Origin: Candidatus Eisenbergiella pullistercoris
Lineage (GTDB): Bacteria; Bacillota; Clostridia; Lachnospirales; Lachnospiraceae
Assembly (NCBI GenBank): GCA_019115665.1
Contig: DXDD01000011.1
Span: 1-34,617, forward strand
Length of the DNA stretch: 34,617 bases
Direction: 5' to 3'
The position numbers were made by a program, and so were the translations under genes. Positions 16,139-23,669 of this stretch are shown piece by piece. The notes under the pieces are model-generated. The model saw only the letters and a program-made list of their open reading frames with translations, was not told the DNA's origin and did no database searches. The first letter of the stretch is position 1; each line of letters opens with the position of its first letter.

Positions 16139-16753
16139 GTGTGGAAATATGGGATAAGACCGGCTGCCGGTCCGGGACTTTCCGCAAAGCTCGGACGGCT
16201 GGCTTCCGGCTTTTTTCTTGCGGGCTTTCTGGCCGGCCTGATCCTGATCTTTGCCGGGCAGGAGAGCCTGGTACAGGGGTCGTCTTTTCTGGATTCTGCG
16301 AGTCTGGAGGGGCTTGCCGCCCTGCAGATCGACCGGCGCGGGCTTTTGCTTTACAGCATGAGGCAGCGTCTGCTGCCGGCAGGGATCCTGGTGCTCGCGT
16401 CAGCGGCCGGGATAGGAGGCGCAGCGGCCGCCTTTTTTCTGCTGTGGAGCGGCTTCTGCGCGGGAGTTCTGCTTTCCGTTCTCTCGCTTCGATACGGGAT
16501 CCGCGGCATCCTGCTGTTTGCCGGAGGCATTTTTCCTCAGGCAGCGGCGCTTGTTCCGGCGTTCTGGATGCTGTGCATCTGGTGCATGCTGAACGGCCGG
16601 GGGGCAGGGAAACCGTTTTTGGCGCAGAAAGCGCCGGGACTGTCCTCCGGCAGAGGAATTCTTCTCCTGATTCTGTGCATTCTGCTGGGAGGATGCGTCC
16701 TGGAGGCGTATGTGAATCCTCCTGTTTTGGGCAGAATGCTTCATTTTCTTTAA
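16139..16753 (+). CDS. spoIIM: Stage II sporulation protein M
   Basis: SpoIIM is a membrane subunit of the SpoIIDMP machine that dissolves septal peptidoglycan and drives engulfment. The 204-residue form has about five hydrophobic helices and ends with the family signature GGCVLEAYVNPPVL. I choose the GTG at 16139 because GGAGGGG lies at ideal distance upstream, the protein then has the usual SpoIIM length, and the 57 residues encoded upstream from the TTG at 15968 are non-conserved and include the 17-bp tandem repeats. The nudF-spoIIM order matches Bacillus. It implies a spore-forming ancestry for the host. Confidence 0.78.
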   Translation: MWKYGIRPAAGPGLSAKLGRLASGFFLAGFLAGLILIFAGQESLVQGSSFLDSASLEGLAALQIDRRGLLLYSMRQRLLPAGILVLASAAGIGGAAAAFFLLWSGFCAGVLLSVLSLRYGIRGILLFAGGIFPQAAALVPAFWMLCIWCMLNGRGAGKPFLAQKAPGLSSGRGILLLILCILLGGCVLEAYVNPPVLGRMLHFL

Positions 16754-16800
16754 AGCCGTTTTCCCATTTGTTAAAAAAACAGGAAGATTTTAATTTTCCC

Positions 16801-16829
16801 TTTTGCTTCTGCCTGTCAGATGTTATACT
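16801..16829 (+). promoter_or_regulatory. Putative extended -10 promoter of the DUF1538/P-II pair
   Basis: TATACT (16824-16829) is preceded by TGT, an extended -10. The -35 position 17 bp upstream (TTTTGC) is weak. The leader before the DUF1538 start would be about 85 nt. Confidence 0.5.
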
Positions 16830-16919
16830 GTATTTATATAGAGGAAAAATTCTTTTTTCGTCTTGCGGAATTGTCATTTTGGCCATTCGGCCGCGTTTCA
16901 GCAGAAAGGCAGTGGACAG

Positions 16920-18455
16920 TTGAAGGTATTTCAGACTATTCTTATGGAAAAAGCAGTGGAGACGGGGAAGGCCGTTCTTCCGGTACTGGGGATCGTGCTG
17001 GTCCTCTGTTTCAGCATCGCGCCGATCTCGCCGGGAATCCTGACGGCGTTTCTGGTCGGAGCGGTATTTCTGATGGCGGGCATGATCCTCTTTTCTCTGG
17101 GGGTGGACATGTCCATGACACTGATGGGGGAGCGGGTAGGTACCTGCATGACAAAGACGAGAAAGCTCTGGATCGTGGTCCTGATGGGCTTTGTGCTCGG
17201 CTTTATCATCACGGTGTCGGAACCGGATCTGCAGGTTCTGGCGGAGCAGGTTCCGTCCGTACCCAATCTGATCCTGATCGTTGCGGTTGCCGTCGGCGTG
17301 GGCATTTTCCTGGTCGTGGCGCTGCTTCGTATGTTTCTGGGCTTTGCGCTGCCTCCTTTGCTGGTGGCGTTTTACCTGGCGGTTTTTATTCTGGCCTTTT
17401 TCGTGCCGGACAGCTTTCTTGCCGTGGCCTTTGATTCCGGAGGAGTTACGACGGGGCCGATGACGGTTCCGTTCATTATGGCGCTGGGCGTCGGTATCGC
17501 GTCCATCCGAAACGACCGTCACGCTTCCGACGACAGCTTCGGCCTGGTGGCGCTCTGCTCCATCGGACCGATCCTGGCCGTGCTGATCCTGGGGCTGATC
17601 TATCATCCGGAAAGCAGTGAATATGCTCCGGATGCCATTCCGGAATTCGCCAGTTCCGTGGAGCTGAGCCGCTACTTCCTGGAAGCGCTGCCGGAATATA
17701 TGAAGGAGATGGCGGTTTCCCTGCTTCCTATTGTCCTGTTCTTCGGCCTGTTTCAGGTGATCTTCCGGCTGGTGCCGGCGAAGGGCCTGATTAAAATAGG
17801 GATCGGACTGGCCTATACATATGCTGGACTTGTGCTCTTCCTGACCGGCGTGAACGTGGGATTCAGCCCGGCGGGAAACTATCTGGGACAGGTGCTTGCG
17901 GCCCTGCCTTACCGCTGGATCATCGTTCCCATCGGCATGCTGATCGGCTATTTCATCGTGCGCGCGGAGCCTGCCGTATTCGTGCTCACAAAGCAGGTGG
18001 AGGAGATCACGGACGGGGCGATCTCCGCAGGGGCGATGGAACTGAGCCTTTCCATCGGCGTATCGGTTTCCCTTGGGCTTGCCATGGTGCGGGTGCTGAC
18101 CGGGCTTTCCATTTTCTGGTTTATCCTTCCGGGGTATGCCATTGCGCTTGGCCTGTCGTTTTTTGTCCCCAAGATCTTCACCGCCATCGCCTTCGACTCC
18201 GGCGGCGTGGCTTCCGGACCGATGACGGCGACCTTCCTTCTTCCGTTTGCCATGGGGGCCTGCTCGGCGGTGGGAGGAAACATCATTACGGATGCCTTCG
18301 GCGTGGTGGCGATGGTGGCGATGACGCCTCTGATCACCATTCAGATTCTGGGACTGATCTTCCAGATGCGCGCGGCGAAGGCGGAAGGAGAAGTCCAGGA
18401 GGCGTATGTGTCTGCCTTTGACGGAATGGGAGATCTGGATATCATTGAACTGTAG
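16920..18455 (+). CDS. DUF1538 family integral membrane protein (two repeated halves)
   Basis: This 511-residue, very hydrophobic protein matches the DUF1538 family. It consists of two homologous halves, each holding the signature AFDSGGV-x-x-GPMT (VAFDSGGVTTGPMTVPF near residue 180 and IAFDSGGVASGPMTATF near 430) and a conserved Gly-rich helix. Internal duplication with a repeated polar motif in a hydrophobic setting is typical of inverted-repeat transporters, so transport of an ion or small molecule is inferred, but the substrate is unknown. The TTG at 16920 is taken as start because AAAGG lies 10 nt upstream and family proteins begin MKVFQ-like. The TTG at 16863 and ATG at 16944 fit less well. 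The P-II-like gene follows after 41 bp. Confidence 0.82.
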   Translation: MKVFQTILMEKAVETGKAVLPVLGIVLVLCFSIAPISPGILTAFLVGAVFLMAGMILFSLGVDMSMTLMGERVGTCMTKTRKLWIVVLMGFVLGFIITVSEPDLQVLAEQVPSVPNLILIVAVAVGVGIFLVVALLRMFLGFALPPLLVAFYLAVFILAFFVPDSFLAVAFDSGGVTTGPMTVPFIMALGVGIASIRNDRHASDDSFGLVALCSIGPILAVLILGLIYHPESSEYAPDAIPEFASSVELSRYFLEALPEYMKEMAVSLLPIVLFFGLFQVIFRLVPAKGLIKIGIGLAYTYAGLVLFLTGVNVGFSPAGNYLGQVLAALPYRWIIVPIGMLIGYFIVRAEPAVFVLTKQVEEITDGAISAGAMELSLSIGVSVSLGLAMVRVLTGLSIFWFILPGYAIALGLSFFVPKIFTAIAFDSGGVASGPMTATFLLPFAMGACSAVGGNIITDAFGVVAMVAMTPLITIQILGLIFQMRAAKAEGEVQEAYVSAFDGMGDLDIIEL

Positions 18456-18496
18456 GTGATTTGATTGGCGCAGACGGCGCAGACGGGAGCGGACGT

Positions 18497-19183
18497 GTGA
18501 GCAGTGTATATTGTATGGTGACAATAACGGGAAGGAACCACGGGGAGCAGTTTTCTTCCCTGTTCCGGACCGAGCATCTTCCTGTGATGCTGCTGACGCT
18601 GGGAAACGGGACGGCGAGCAGCGAGATGCTGGACTATTTCGGCATGGAAAGCCGGGAAAAGATCGTGATCTTTACGGTGGTCACATGGGAGTCCTGGAGA
18701 CATGTGAAGGGACAGATGGAGCAGAAGCTGAATATCGATGTTCCCGGAACGGGAATCTCCTTTCTCATTCCGGTCAGCAGCGTGGGCGGAGGAAAGGCGC
18801 TCCGGTATCTTCTTGCCGGGCAGGAATATGAAAAGGAGGAGGAATCGGAATTGAAGAATACGGAGTATGAGCTTCTGGTCGTGATCTCCAATTACGGCTA
18901 CAATAATCTGGTGATGGAAGCGGCAAGGGAAGCCGGCGCGGGCGGAGGCACGGTGGTTCATGCCAGAGGCACCGGCAGAGAGCGCGCGGAAAAATTCCTT
19001 GGCGTGACTCTGGCGGAGGAGAAGGAGATGACCTTCATCGTGACCAGGACAGAGAAAAAGAATGAGATCATGAAGGCCATCATGGAAAAGGCCGGCATGG
19101 ACAGCAAGGCGAAATCCATTCTTTTTTCCCTGCCCGTGACGGAAACGGCAGGACTCAGGATCAGCGGAGACTGGAAGGGATAA
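18497..19183 (+). CDS. P-II-like signalling protein, two ferredoxin-like domains, partner of DUF1538
   Basis: This 228-residue protein looks like a tandem of two P-II-type domains. The C-terminal half is clearly P-II: GGGTVVHARGTG, KEMTFIVTRTEKKNEIMKAI and AKSILFSLPVTETAGL correspond to the core strands and nucleotide-binding loops. The N-terminal half (VYCMVTITGRNHGEQFSSLF ... GISFLIPVSSVGGG) is more diverged. P-II proteins bind ATP, ADP or 2-oxoglutarate and gate transporters through the T-loop. Lying 41 bp behind a DUF1538 membrane protein, in a GlnK-AmtB-like arrangement, it probably regulates that protein. The GTG at 18497 has GGGAG 7 nt upstream; the TTG at 18461 has no ribosome-binding site. 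Confidence 0.8.
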   Translation: MSSVYCMVTITGRNHGEQFSSLFRTEHLPVMLLTLGNGTASSEMLDYFGMESREKIVIFTVVTWESWRHVKGQMEQKLNIDVPGTGISFLIPVSSVGGGKALRYLLAGQEYEKEEESELKNTEYELLVVISNYGYNNLVMEAAREAGAGGGTVVHARGTGRERAEKFLGVTLAEEKEMTFIVTRTEKKNEIMKAIMEKAGMDSKAKSILFSLPVTETAGLRISGDWKG

Positions 19184-19203
19184 AACGAAGCCCGGCCGGC
19201 TTC
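19183..19203 (-). terminator. Probable terminator of aroF
   Basis: On the minus strand GAAGCC-GGCCG-GGCTTC is followed by GTTTTAT. It lies 23 bp past the aroF stop, in the convergent gap with the P-II-like gene. Confidence 0.5.
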
Positions 19204-19225
19204 CGTCTGCGGCTGAGGGGTAAGC

Positions 19226-20254
19226 TCATTCGTACTCCGCGATATCGTAAATGAGCCGTTCGGAATCCTCCCAGGACAGGCAGGGATCGGTGATGGATTT
19301 TCCGTATACGCCGCCGCCGACCTTCTGGCAGCCTTCCACGATATAGCTTTCGATCATCACGCCCTTGACCAGGGTATGGATGTCGGGATTGAGCTTTCTG
19401 CTGTGCATGACTTCCTTCACGATGCGGATCTGCTGCTTATGCTGCTTGTCCGAGTTGCTGTGGTTGGCGTCGATGATGCAGGCGGGATTTTTCAGCTCCC
19501 TTTCATTGTAAAGGGTCAGAAGCAGGTTCAGATCCTCGTAATGATAGTTGGGAATGTTGCGTCCGTGCTTGTTGGTGGCACCGCGCAGTACGGTGTGGGC
19601 CAGGTCGTTTCCGGTGGTGTTGACCTCCCAGCCCCGGTAGATGAAGGAATGGGGATGCTGGGCGGCATAGACGGAATTGAGCATGACGGAAAAATCGCCG
19701 CTGGTGGGATTCTTCATCCCGGCGGGAACGTCAAAGCCGCTGGTGGCGAGCCGGTGCTGCTGATCCTCCACGGAGCGGGCGCCGATGGCCACGTAGGAAA
19801 GGATGTCGGAGAGGTATCTCCAGTTTTCCGGATACAGCATCTCATCCGCGCAGGTCAGGCCGGATTCCTCCACCGTATGGATATGCATCTTACGCATGGC
19901 GATCAGGCCCTGCAGAAAATCAGGCTTCTTTTCCGGATCCGGCTGATGGACGAGGCCCTTGTAGCCGTCGCCTGTGGTCCGGGGCTTGTTGGTGTAGACT
20001 CTGGGGATCAGGATCAGCCGGTCCTTCACTTTTTCATTGACCCTGGCAAGGCGGGAAACATAGTCGCAGACGGCGTCCTCGTTGTCCGCGGAACAGGGGC
20101 CGATGATGACAAGAAATTTATTGCTTTTTCCGGTAAATACGTCGCGGATCTCCCGGTCGCGTTCCTCCTTGAGCCGGACGATCTGCTCCGGAACGGGATA
20201 ATCCCTGCGGATTTCTTCCGGCGTGGGAAGCTTTCTGACAAATTCAAAGCTCAT
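19226..20254 (-). CDS. aroF: 3-deoxy-7-phosphoheptulonate (DAHP) synthase, class I
   Basis: DAHP synthase condenses phosphoenolpyruvate and erythrose-4-phosphate, the first step of the shikimate pathway. The 342-residue protein is of the AroFGH type. It shows IIGPCSADN, PRVYTNKPRTTGDGYKGL, GARSVEDQQHR, GMKNPTSGDF and DANHSNSDKQH, which supply PEP, substrate and metal ligands. Enzymes of this class are normally inhibited by an aromatic amino acid; which one cannot be read here. The start has GGAG about 10 nt upstream. It is a single gene with its own consensus promoter, with no T-box or trp leader visible. Confidence 0.95.
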   Translation of the reverse strand: MSFEFVRKLPTPEEIRRDYPVPEQIVRLKEERDREIRDVFTGKSNKFLVIIGPCSADNEDAVCDYVSRLARVNEKVKDRLILIPRVYTNKPRTTGDGYKGLVHQPDPEKKPDFLQGLIAMRKMHIHTVEESGLTCADEMLYPENWRYLSDILSYVAIGARSVEDQQHRLATSGFDVPAGMKNPTSGDFSVMLNSVYAAQHPHSFIYRGWEVNTTGNDLAHTVLRGATNKHGRNIPNYHYEDLNLLLTLYNERELKNPACIIDANHSNSDKQHKQQIRIVKEVMHSRKLNPDIHTLVKGVMIESYIVEGCQKVGGGVYGKSITDPCLSWEDSERLIYDIAEYE

Positions 20255-20310
20255 TTTTCTGTAATCTCCTCATCTGTAAAATGGTAACAGGTATCCTTCA
20301 GACCGCGTCC

Positions 20311-20339
20311 ATTATAATATAGTTGGGCGCTGCTTGCAA
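20311..20339 (-). promoter_or_regulatory. Sigma-A promoter of aroF
   Basis: On the minus strand TTGCAA (20339-20334), a 17-bp spacer and TATAAT (20316-20311) precede aroF, with a leader of about 50 nt. Confidence 0.82.
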
Positions 20340-20364
20340 GTGCGCGCCAAAACCGGACGGCGGG

Positions 20365-20430
20365 GAGCCCGGCAGAAACGGCTGCCGAAAGGGCGGGAAG
20401 CCTGGCAGAAACGGCTGACGAAAGGATGGA
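20365..20430. repeat. Two tandem 33-bp imperfect repeats
   Basis: GGCAGAAACGGCTG begins at 20371 and again at 20404, a 33-bp period, each followed by (C/A)CGAAAGG. The first unit can form GGCAG-AAACGG-CTGCC. It lies between aroF and the flippase stop. Role unknown. Confidence 0.65.
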
Positions 20431-20450
20431 GAGTCTGGTTCAACTCCGGT

Positions 20451-21854
20451 TTACTGCGGCAGGCAGTAGCGCCTGAGCGGGACAAGGCTGAATACCGTGG
20501 TGAGAAGCTGGCCCAGAAGCATTCCGGTCAGATATCCTTTTATGCCGCAGACCGGGATGGCGTGGAAAACGAAGAGAAGGCGCAGCAGAAGGCTGGACAT
20601 GCTCAGACCGAAGGTATAGCCGGTCCGGCCGAGCCCATGGAGGATGCTGGTGAGGGTGGTGTTCAGATAGAGAAAGGGACAGAGACAGCCGAGCATCACA
20701 ATGAGCTGGCCGGCGAGCGGGCTGTCAAAGAGGAACAGGCCGATCCACTGTCCGGCGCACAGGAACAGAAAGCCGCAGGCGCCGCCCAGAGCGAAGCAGA
20801 AAAGGGTGCATTTCTGGACGGTCCTGCCGATCAGCCGCCGGTTTCCCTTTGCGTCCGCTTCGGAAACGGCCGGCATGAGCAGGACGGACACGGAATTGGT
20901 GAGCGTTCCCGGAAAAAAGATCAGGGGGAGGGCCATTCCGGTCAGTACGCCGTAGACGCTCAGGGATTCGCTGACAGAATAGCCGTATACCTGAAGCTTG
21001 GCGGGGATACAGGCCGCCTCCATGGCCTGAAGGAGATTGATGCACAGACGGTTCAGGCTCAGAGGGGCGGAAAAGGAAAGCATCCGCCGGGCCAGGGAGG
21101 AAAGGCGCAGACCCCGGAAGGAAAAAAAGCGCAGGGAGGAGAGACGGATGCGGAAATGGAGGCAGCCTGCCGTGACGGTAAAGAGCATGGAGGCCATTTC
21201 CCCGAGCACCATTCCGGCGGCGGCTGCGGCGACGGACAGCTCCCGGCCGTCCCGGAGGAACGAAAGAAAGATCAGCCAGACGCTTCCCACGCGGACCAGC
21301 TGCTCCAGAAGCTGAGCAGCCGCTGGCACGGAGGCCTTCCTCAGGCCGTAAAAATAGCCGTTGATGCAGGAATGTACGGCGGAAAAGGGAAACGACAGGG
21401 AGGCGATGCGCAGAAGGGGAGCGCAGCGCGGTTCAAAAAGCAGCTGCTCTGCGATAAAGCCGGAGAAGCACCACACGCCCGCGGTGCACAGGCAGGAGGA
21501 GGGCAGGGAAAAAAGCAGTCCCACAAGAAGGACGCGGATCCGTTCCGTCCGGCTGCCCGAAGGACTGTCTTCAGCAGCGCCGCTTCCGGCGGCGAACCGG
21601 GAGACGGCGTTCTGGATCCCCGCTGCGCTGAAGGAAAACACCAGGGATATCACGGGACCGATGAGCTGATAGATCCCGATATTTTCCTCGCCGAACAGGC
21701 GGGAAAGAAAGATCCGGTAAAAAAAACCGACCAGACGGCTGACAAGCCCTGTGACGGTCAGAATGAGGGTACCGGCGATGAAGGGATTCCTGAGCCTGGT
21801 GGCAAGAGCGGGAGGACAGGGGGAAAAGGGGGCTTTTTTATGGGAATTCAGCAT
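20451..21854 (-). CDS. SpoVB-like oligosaccharide/lipid flippase (MATE/MOP superfamily)
   Basis: This 467-residue protein has about 12-14 hydrophobic helices and the N-terminal signature of the SpoVB/MurJ-type MOP flippases (FIAGTLILTVTGLVSRLVGFFYRIFLSRLFGEENIGIYQLIGP). SpoVB-like proteins are needed for spore cortex assembly in Bacillus; relatives move lipid-linked sugars across the membrane. SpoVB, a polysaccharide exporter or another paralogue cannot be separated here. The first ATG at 21854 lacks a visible Shine-Dalgarno, which is unusual in this genome, so the start is less certain. It is transcribed divergently from the isc operon. Confidence 0.8.
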   Translation of the reverse strand: MLNSHKKAPFSPCPPALATRLRNPFIAGTLILTVTGLVSRLVGFFYRIFLSRLFGEENIGIYQLIGPVISLVFSFSAAGIQNAVSRFAAGSGAAEDSPSGSRTERIRVLLVGLLFSLPSSCLCTAGVWCFSGFIAEQLLFEPRCAPLLRIASLSFPFSAVHSCINGYFYGLRKASVPAAAQLLEQLVRVGSVWLIFLSFLRDGRELSVAAAAAGMVLGEMASMLFTVTAGCLHFRIRLSSLRFFSFRGLRLSSLARRMLSFSAPLSLNRLCINLLQAMEAACIPAKLQVYGYSVSESLSVYGVLTGMALPLIFFPGTLTNSVSVLLMPAVSEADAKGNRRLIGRTVQKCTLFCFALGGACGFLFLCAGQWIGLFLFDSPLAGQLIVMLGCLCPFLYLNTTLTSILHGLGRTGYTFGLSMSSLLLRLLFVFHAIPVCGIKGYLTGMLLGQLLTTVFSLVPLRRYCLPQ

Positions 21855-21902
21855 GGGATTACCGGAAACGTCTTTTTGAAAAAATATATGCAGGACCGGC
21901 AG

Positions 21903-21931
21903 TTGACAGAACGGATAGGCAATGGTATAGT
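21903..21931 (+). promoter_or_regulatory. Sigma-A promoter of the iscS-iscU-mnmA operon
   Basis: TTGACA (21903-21908), a 17-bp spacer and TATAGT (21926-21931) give a leader of about 95 nt. No IscR gene is present in the window. Confidence 0.82.
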
Positions 21932-22033
21932 TACTTCTGTAAAACGAAGCAGTTTGGTAGGAATTAAATGCGGCGGGCGGCCGGAGCGGCGGTCCGCGTT
22001 TGAGAAAATAGGAAAAAGAAAAGGAGAAGACAG

Positions 22034-23218
22034 ATGAAATCGCTGATTTATCTGGACAATGCGGCGACCACCCGGACTGCGCCGGAGGTAGTGGAAGCCA
22101 TGCTTCCGTATTTTTCAGAGCATTACGGAAATCCCAGCAGCATCTATTCGCTGGGAACGGAGACGAAGAAGGCGGTCAGCCAGGTGAGGGAGAGCATCGC
22201 GAAGAGCCTGGGCGCGGCCAATAATGAGATTTATTTTACCGCGGGAGGGACGGAAAGCGACAACTGGGCCATCAAGGCGACCGCAGAGGCCTATGCGCAG
22301 AAGGGAAAGCACATCATCACCTCGGCAATCGAGCATCACGCGGTGCTGCATACCTGCGAATATCTGGAGAAAAGAGGGTTTGAGGTCACTTATGTGGGCG
22401 TGGATGAGAACGGCATTCTGAAGCTGGACGAGCTGGAGCGCGCCATCCGTCCGGACACCATCCTCATTTCCGTCATGTTTGCCAACAATGAGATCGGAAC
22501 GATCCAGCCCGTCAAAGAGATCGGGCGGATCGCGAAGGAGCACGGGATCCTGTTCCATACGGACGCGGTGCAGGCCTACGGCCAGCTTCCCATCGATGTG
22601 GACGAGTATCAGATCGATATGCTCAGCGCCAGCGCCCACAAGCTGAACGGGCCCAAGGGGATCGGCTTCCTGTATATCCGAAAGGGCTTAAAGACCCGTT
22701 CCTTCATCCACGGCGGGGCGCAGGAGAGAAGCCGCCGCGCGGGCACGGAGAATGTTCCCGGCATCGTGGGCCTGGGAGCGGCAAGCGAACGTGCCTTTTT
22801 GCGGATGGAGGAGAAGACGAAAAAGGAAATCGAACTTAGGGATTATCTGATCTGCCGGATCGAGGAGGAGATTCCCTACTGCCGCCTGAACGGCGACCGT
22901 ACCAGAAGGCTTCCCAACAACGTGAACTTCAGCTTCCGGTTCGTGGAAGGGGAATCCCTTCTCATCATGCTGGATATGAGAGGCATCTGCGCTTCCAGCG
23001 GCTCCGCCTGTACCTCAGGCTCCCTGGACCCTTCTCATGTGCTTCTCGCCATCGGCCTTCCTCACGAGATCGCCCATGGTTCCCTTCGTCTGACACTCAG
23101 CGAGGAAACCACAAGGGAGGAACTGGATACCACGGTGGAGGCCATAAAGGAGATCGTGGCAAGGCTCAGGGACATGTCGCCCCTGTATGAGGATTTCATT
23201 AAGAAAGAAAAGAGGTAA
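22034..23218 (+). CDS. iscS: Cysteine desulfurase (IscS/NifS type)
   Basis: This PLP enzyme takes sulfur from cysteine as an enzyme persulfide for Fe-S clusters and thionucleosides. The 394-residue protein has the PLP-binding lysine at K203 (SASAHKLNGPKG) and the catalytic cysteine at C326 in the flexible loop ASSGSACTSG. It also has the N-terminal YLDNAATT and the conserved TEHHAV-like IEHHAV. The start has AAGGAGAAG just upstream. It is followed by iscU after 6 bp and then mnmA, so one operon supplies sulfur to both clusters and tRNA. Confidence 0.95.
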   Translation: MKSLIYLDNAATTRTAPEVVEAMLPYFSEHYGNPSSIYSLGTETKKAVSQVRESIAKSLGAANNEIYFTAGGTESDNWAIKATAEAYAQKGKHIITSAIEHHAVLHTCEYLEKRGFEVTYVGVDENGILKLDELERAIRPDTILISVMFANNEIGTIQPVKEIGRIAKEHGILFHTDAVQAYGQLPIDVDEYQIDMLSASAHKLNGPKGIGFLYIRKGLKTRSFIHGGAQERSRRAGTENVPGIVGLGAASERAFLRMEEKTKKEIELRDYLICRIEEEIPYCRLNGDRTRRLPNNVNFSFRFVEGESLLIMLDMRGICASSGSACTSGSLDPSHVLLAIGLPHEIAHGSLRLTLSEETTREELDTTVEAIKEIVARLRDMSPLYEDFIKKEKR

Positions 23219-23224
23219 AAATAG

Positions 23225-23668
23225 ATGTACAGCGAAAAGGTAATGGATCATTTTGAGCATCCCAGAAATGTGGGGGAGATAGAGAACGCCAGCGGCGTGG
23301 GAACGGTCGGAAACGCGAAGTGCGGGGATATCATGCGGATTTTCCTGGATATCGACGACGACGGAATCATCCGCGACGTGAAATTCAAGACCTTCGGCTG
23401 CGGAGCGGCCGTTGCCACCAGCAGCATGGCGACGGAGCTGGTGAAGGGAAAGACGGTTAACGAGGCCATGCAGGTGACGAATAAGGCGGTGATGGAGGCG
23501 CTGGACGGCCTTCCGCCGGTGAAGGTGCACTGCTCCCTGCTGGCGGAGGAAGCGATCCATGCGGCGCTCTGGGACTATGCGCAGAAGAAGGGTATCGTGA
23601 TCGAGGGGCTGGAAAAGCCCAAATCCGACATCCATGAGGGCGAAGAGCAGGAAGAGGAAGAATACTGA
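23225..23668 (+). CDS. iscU: Fe-S cluster scaffold IscU/NifU-N
   Basis: IscU is the scaffold on which 2Fe-2S and 4Fe-4S clusters are built with sulfur from IscS. The 147-residue protein has the three ligand cysteines C33 (AKCGD), C59 (TFGCGAA) and C103 (KVHCSLLAEEA), and the stabilising Asp35 after the first cysteine. The tail is extended and very acidic (HEGEEQEEEEY). The gene starts 6 bp after iscS and ends immediately before mnmA. Confidence 0.94.
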   Translation: MYSEKVMDHFEHPRNVGEIENASGVGTVGNAKCGDIMRIFLDIDDDGIIRDVKFKTFGCGAAVATSSMATELVKGKTVNEAMQVTNKAVMEALDGLPPVKVHCSLLAEEAIHAALWDYAQKKGIVIEGLEKPKSDIHEGEEQEEEEY

Positions 23669-23669
23669 T

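Noticed and set aside
15243-18524. A 1093-residue open frame on the minus strand
   Set aside because: It spans the rny terminator, nudF, spoIIM and DUF1538 in antisense and shows Arg/His/Gln-rich composition without domains.
20334-22037. A 567-residue open frame on the plus strand
   Set aside because: It is antisense to the SpoVB-like flippase and crosses the isc promoter. It has no recognisable motif.
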